Shown here: piece by piece, positions 62,918-64,000 of the stretch
Numbering within the stretch: the first letter of the stretch is position 1
How the letters are laid out: each line of letters starts with the position of its first letter
Translations under genes and position numbers: made by a program
The notes under the pieces: generated by a model
What the model was told of the DNA's origin: nothing
The model's input: the letters and a program-made list of their open reading frames with translations, nothing else
Databases searched by the model: none
Source: Streptomyces thermodiastaticus
Lineage (GTDB): Bacteria > Actinomycetota > Actinomycetes > Streptomycetales > Streptomycetaceae
Assembly: GCF_014656135.1 (NCBI RefSeq)
Contig: NZ_BNBV01000024.1
Coordinates: forward strand, 1-64,000
Reading direction: 5' to 3'
Length of the DNA stretch: 64,000 nt

Positions 62918-63226
62918 ATGAGCGCCGAGGACCTCGAGAAGTACGAGACCGAGATGGAGCTGAAGCTCTACCGGGAGTACCGCGATGTCGTCGGTCTGTT
63001 CAAATACGTGATCGAGACCGAGCGGCGCTTCTACCTCACCAACGACTACGAGATGCAGGTGCACTCCGTCCAGGGTGAGGTCTTCTTCGAGGTGACCATG
63101 GCCGACGCCTGGGTGTGGGACATGTACCGGCCGGCGCGCTTCGTCAAGCAGGTACGCGTCCTCACCTTCAAGGACGTGAACATCGAGGAGCTGAACAAGA
63201 GCGATCTGGAGCTGCCCGGCGGGTGA
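62918..63226 (+). CDS. DUF2469 protein
   Basis: 102-residue actinobacterial protein (AEDLEKYETEMELKLYREYR, FKYVIETERRFYLTNDYEMQ, MADAWVWDMYRPARFVKQVR). Highly conserved across actinobacteria but of unknown function; no membrane segment or catalytic motif. GAAGGGGAAC lies before the ATG. It probably shares a transcript with the NUDIX gene, 56 bases upstream. Confidence 0.92.
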   Translation: MSAEDLEKYETEMELKLYREYRDVVGLFKYVIETERRFYLTNDYEMQVHSVQGEVFFEVTMADAWVWDMYRPARFVKQVRVLTFKDVNIEELNKSDLELPGG

Positions 63227-63246
63227 CGGGTGGGGTGCTCGCAGTC

Positions 63247-63310
63247 GGGGTCTCGCCCACTGTGTCCTGGGGTCTGGCCTCTGTGTCCCGGGGTCTCGCC
63301 CCGTGTCCCA
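63247..63310. repeat. Three tandem copies of a 21-22 bp unit
   Basis: Three consecutive units beginning GGGGTCT(C/G)GCC and ending TGTCC at 63247-63268, 63269-63289 and 63290-63310. They lie between DUF2469 and yraN. Copies differ at a few positions; no regulatory motif recognised. Confidence 0.7.
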
Positions 63311-63423
63311 GGGCGTAAACCCCCCTTCCGGGTGACCGGGTTGTCCACAACCGCGGAGTAACCCACCAAGATCACCACCGGGGTCCGCCCGGCGCCATCG
63401 TGGACCCCGGAGGTGGTGCCGAC

Positions 63424-63789
63424 ATGAGCAAGGCACGCAACGGACTCGGCCGCTACGGCGAGAATCTCGCCGCCCGGCGGCTCGGCGGCGCGGGCATGAC
63501 CGTCCTGCAGCGCAACTGGCGCTGCGGCAGGAGCGGCGAGATCGACATCGTGGCCCGGGACGGCGACGTCCTGGTGGTCTGCGAGGTCAAGACCCGCAGG
63601 ACGGACGCCTTCGAGCACCCGATGGCCGCCATCACCCCGGCCAGGGCCCGGCGGCTGCGCGCCCTGGCCGAACGCTGGATCGCCCAGCACGGAGGCGCAC
63701 CCCCGGGCGGCGTCCGCATCGACCTGGTCGGCGTCCTGCTGCCCCGCCGCGGAGCGCCCCGTGTCGAGCACGTGCGGGGGGTGGCCTGA
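63424..63789 (+). CDS. YraN family (UPF0102) endonuclease-like protein
   Basis: 121-residue protein of the YraN family with a restriction-endonuclease-like fold. The core motif is E-x9-D-x-V, seen as GEIDIVARDGDVLVVCEVKTRR with the EVK catalytic-type triplet. The N-terminal GLGRYGENLAARRLG helix is typical. Biological role unknown; it is usually adjacent to the comM/yifB gene, as here. AGGTGGTGCCG lies upstream of the ATG. Its stop overlaps the next ATG by one base. Confidence 0.92.
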   Translation: MSKARNGLGRYGENLAARRLGGAGMTVLQRNWRCGRSGEIDIVARDGDVLVVCEVKTRRTDAFEHPMAAITPARARRLRALAERWIAQHGGAPPGGVRIDLVGVLLPRRGAPRVEHVRGVA

Positions 63790-64000
63790 TGGGATTCGCC
63801 CGGACCTGCTCCGTGGCGCTCGTCGGGGTCGAGGGCGTGGTCGTCGAGGTCCAGGCCGACCTGGAACCGGGCGTCGCCGCCTTCACCCTGGTGGGCCTGC
63901 CCGACAAGAGCCTGAGCGAGAGCCGCGACCGGGTGCGGGCCGCGGTGGTCAACTCCGGCGCCGAGTGGCCGCAGAAGAAGCTCACGGTGGGCCTGAGCCC
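63789..64000 (+). CDS. Mg-chelatase-like AAA+ protein ComM/YifB (N-terminal part)
   Basis: The first 70 residues are in the window; the gene runs off the right edge. The N-terminus SVALVGVEGVVVEVQADLEP, then FTLVGLPDKSLSESRDRVRA and NSGAEWPQKKLTV, is the Lon-protease-like domain of the ComM/YifB family, whose helicase members promote branch migration in natural transformation. It starts on the last base of yraN and is clearly in the same operon. Confidence 0.92.
   Translation, partial: MGFARTCSVALVGVEGVVVEVQADLEPGVAAFTLVGLPDKSLSESRDRVRAAVVNSGAEWPQKKLTVGLS

Overview
The window is high-G+C actinobacterial chromosome with strong third-position GC bias, frequent GTG starts and many TAnnnT boxes a few bases ahead of start codons. 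Gene content and order are those of the conserved core of a Streptomyces chromosome. From memory, the order matches the S. coelicolor SCO5542 to SCO5603 interval. No insertion sequence, prophage, CRISPR array or rRNA gene was seen.

Layout. Positions 30-4631 (minus) hold three genes of a conservon: cvnC, cvnB and the large sensor-kinase-like cvnA. The GTPase gene of the set would lie just off the left edge. At 5.2-9.6 kb come a small ORF, a fumarylacetoacetate-hydrolase family gene overlapping gltX, a HAD phosphatase, and a five-gene tRNA cluster (Gln-Glu-Glu-Gln-Glu) next to gltX. At 9.8-12.8 kb ndgR faces leuCD across a near-perfect operator-like palindrome. At 13.0-18.7 kb are the HU-like hupS, cofC (F420), plsC-gpsA (phospholipid) and ddlA (peptidoglycan). 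At 18.7-21.5 kb are a lipoprotein, a one-domain Lrp/AsnC-type protein and thiL-thiD. At 21.8-31.4 kb are rpmB, a DAK-like protein, recG-rsmD-coaD, a coiled-coil protein, and the yceD-rpmF-rnc-mutM group.

At 31.4-38 kb are an HxlR regulator, a CAP-domain secreted protein, acylphosphatase, a small conserved coiled-coil gene and smc. Glucose permease glcP and an NCS1 permease follow, then ftsY. A truncated primase/polymerase-like gene and nsdA lead to the nitrogen operon amtB-glnK-glnD behind a GlnR-type site. Then come ffh and a second-type ftsH. At 55-58.7 kb are a SprT-like zinc protein and the rpsP-KH-rimM-trmD-rplS ribosome group. At 58.7-62.4 kb are four tandem type I signal peptidases (sipW, X, Y, Z), followed by a NUDIX gene, a DUF2469 gene, yraN and the start of a comM/yifB-like gene.

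The genes group around translation and its RNAs (gltX with its tRNAs, rpmB, rpmF, rnc, rpsP, rimM, trmD, rplS), protein export (ftsY, ffh, four signal peptidases), chromosome organisation (smc, hupS, recG, mutM), nitrogen and amino-acid supply (ndgR-leuCD, amtB-glnK-glnD), glucose uptake, and envelope and lipid synthesis. No undescribed multi-gene system was identified. The most useful new-looking signals are regulatory: palindromes at ndgR/leuC, glcP, sipW, mutM and rpmB, an ECF-type promoter ahead of the SprT-like gene, a series of predicted leaderless starts, and a 92-bp dual-frame overlap of sipX with sipY.
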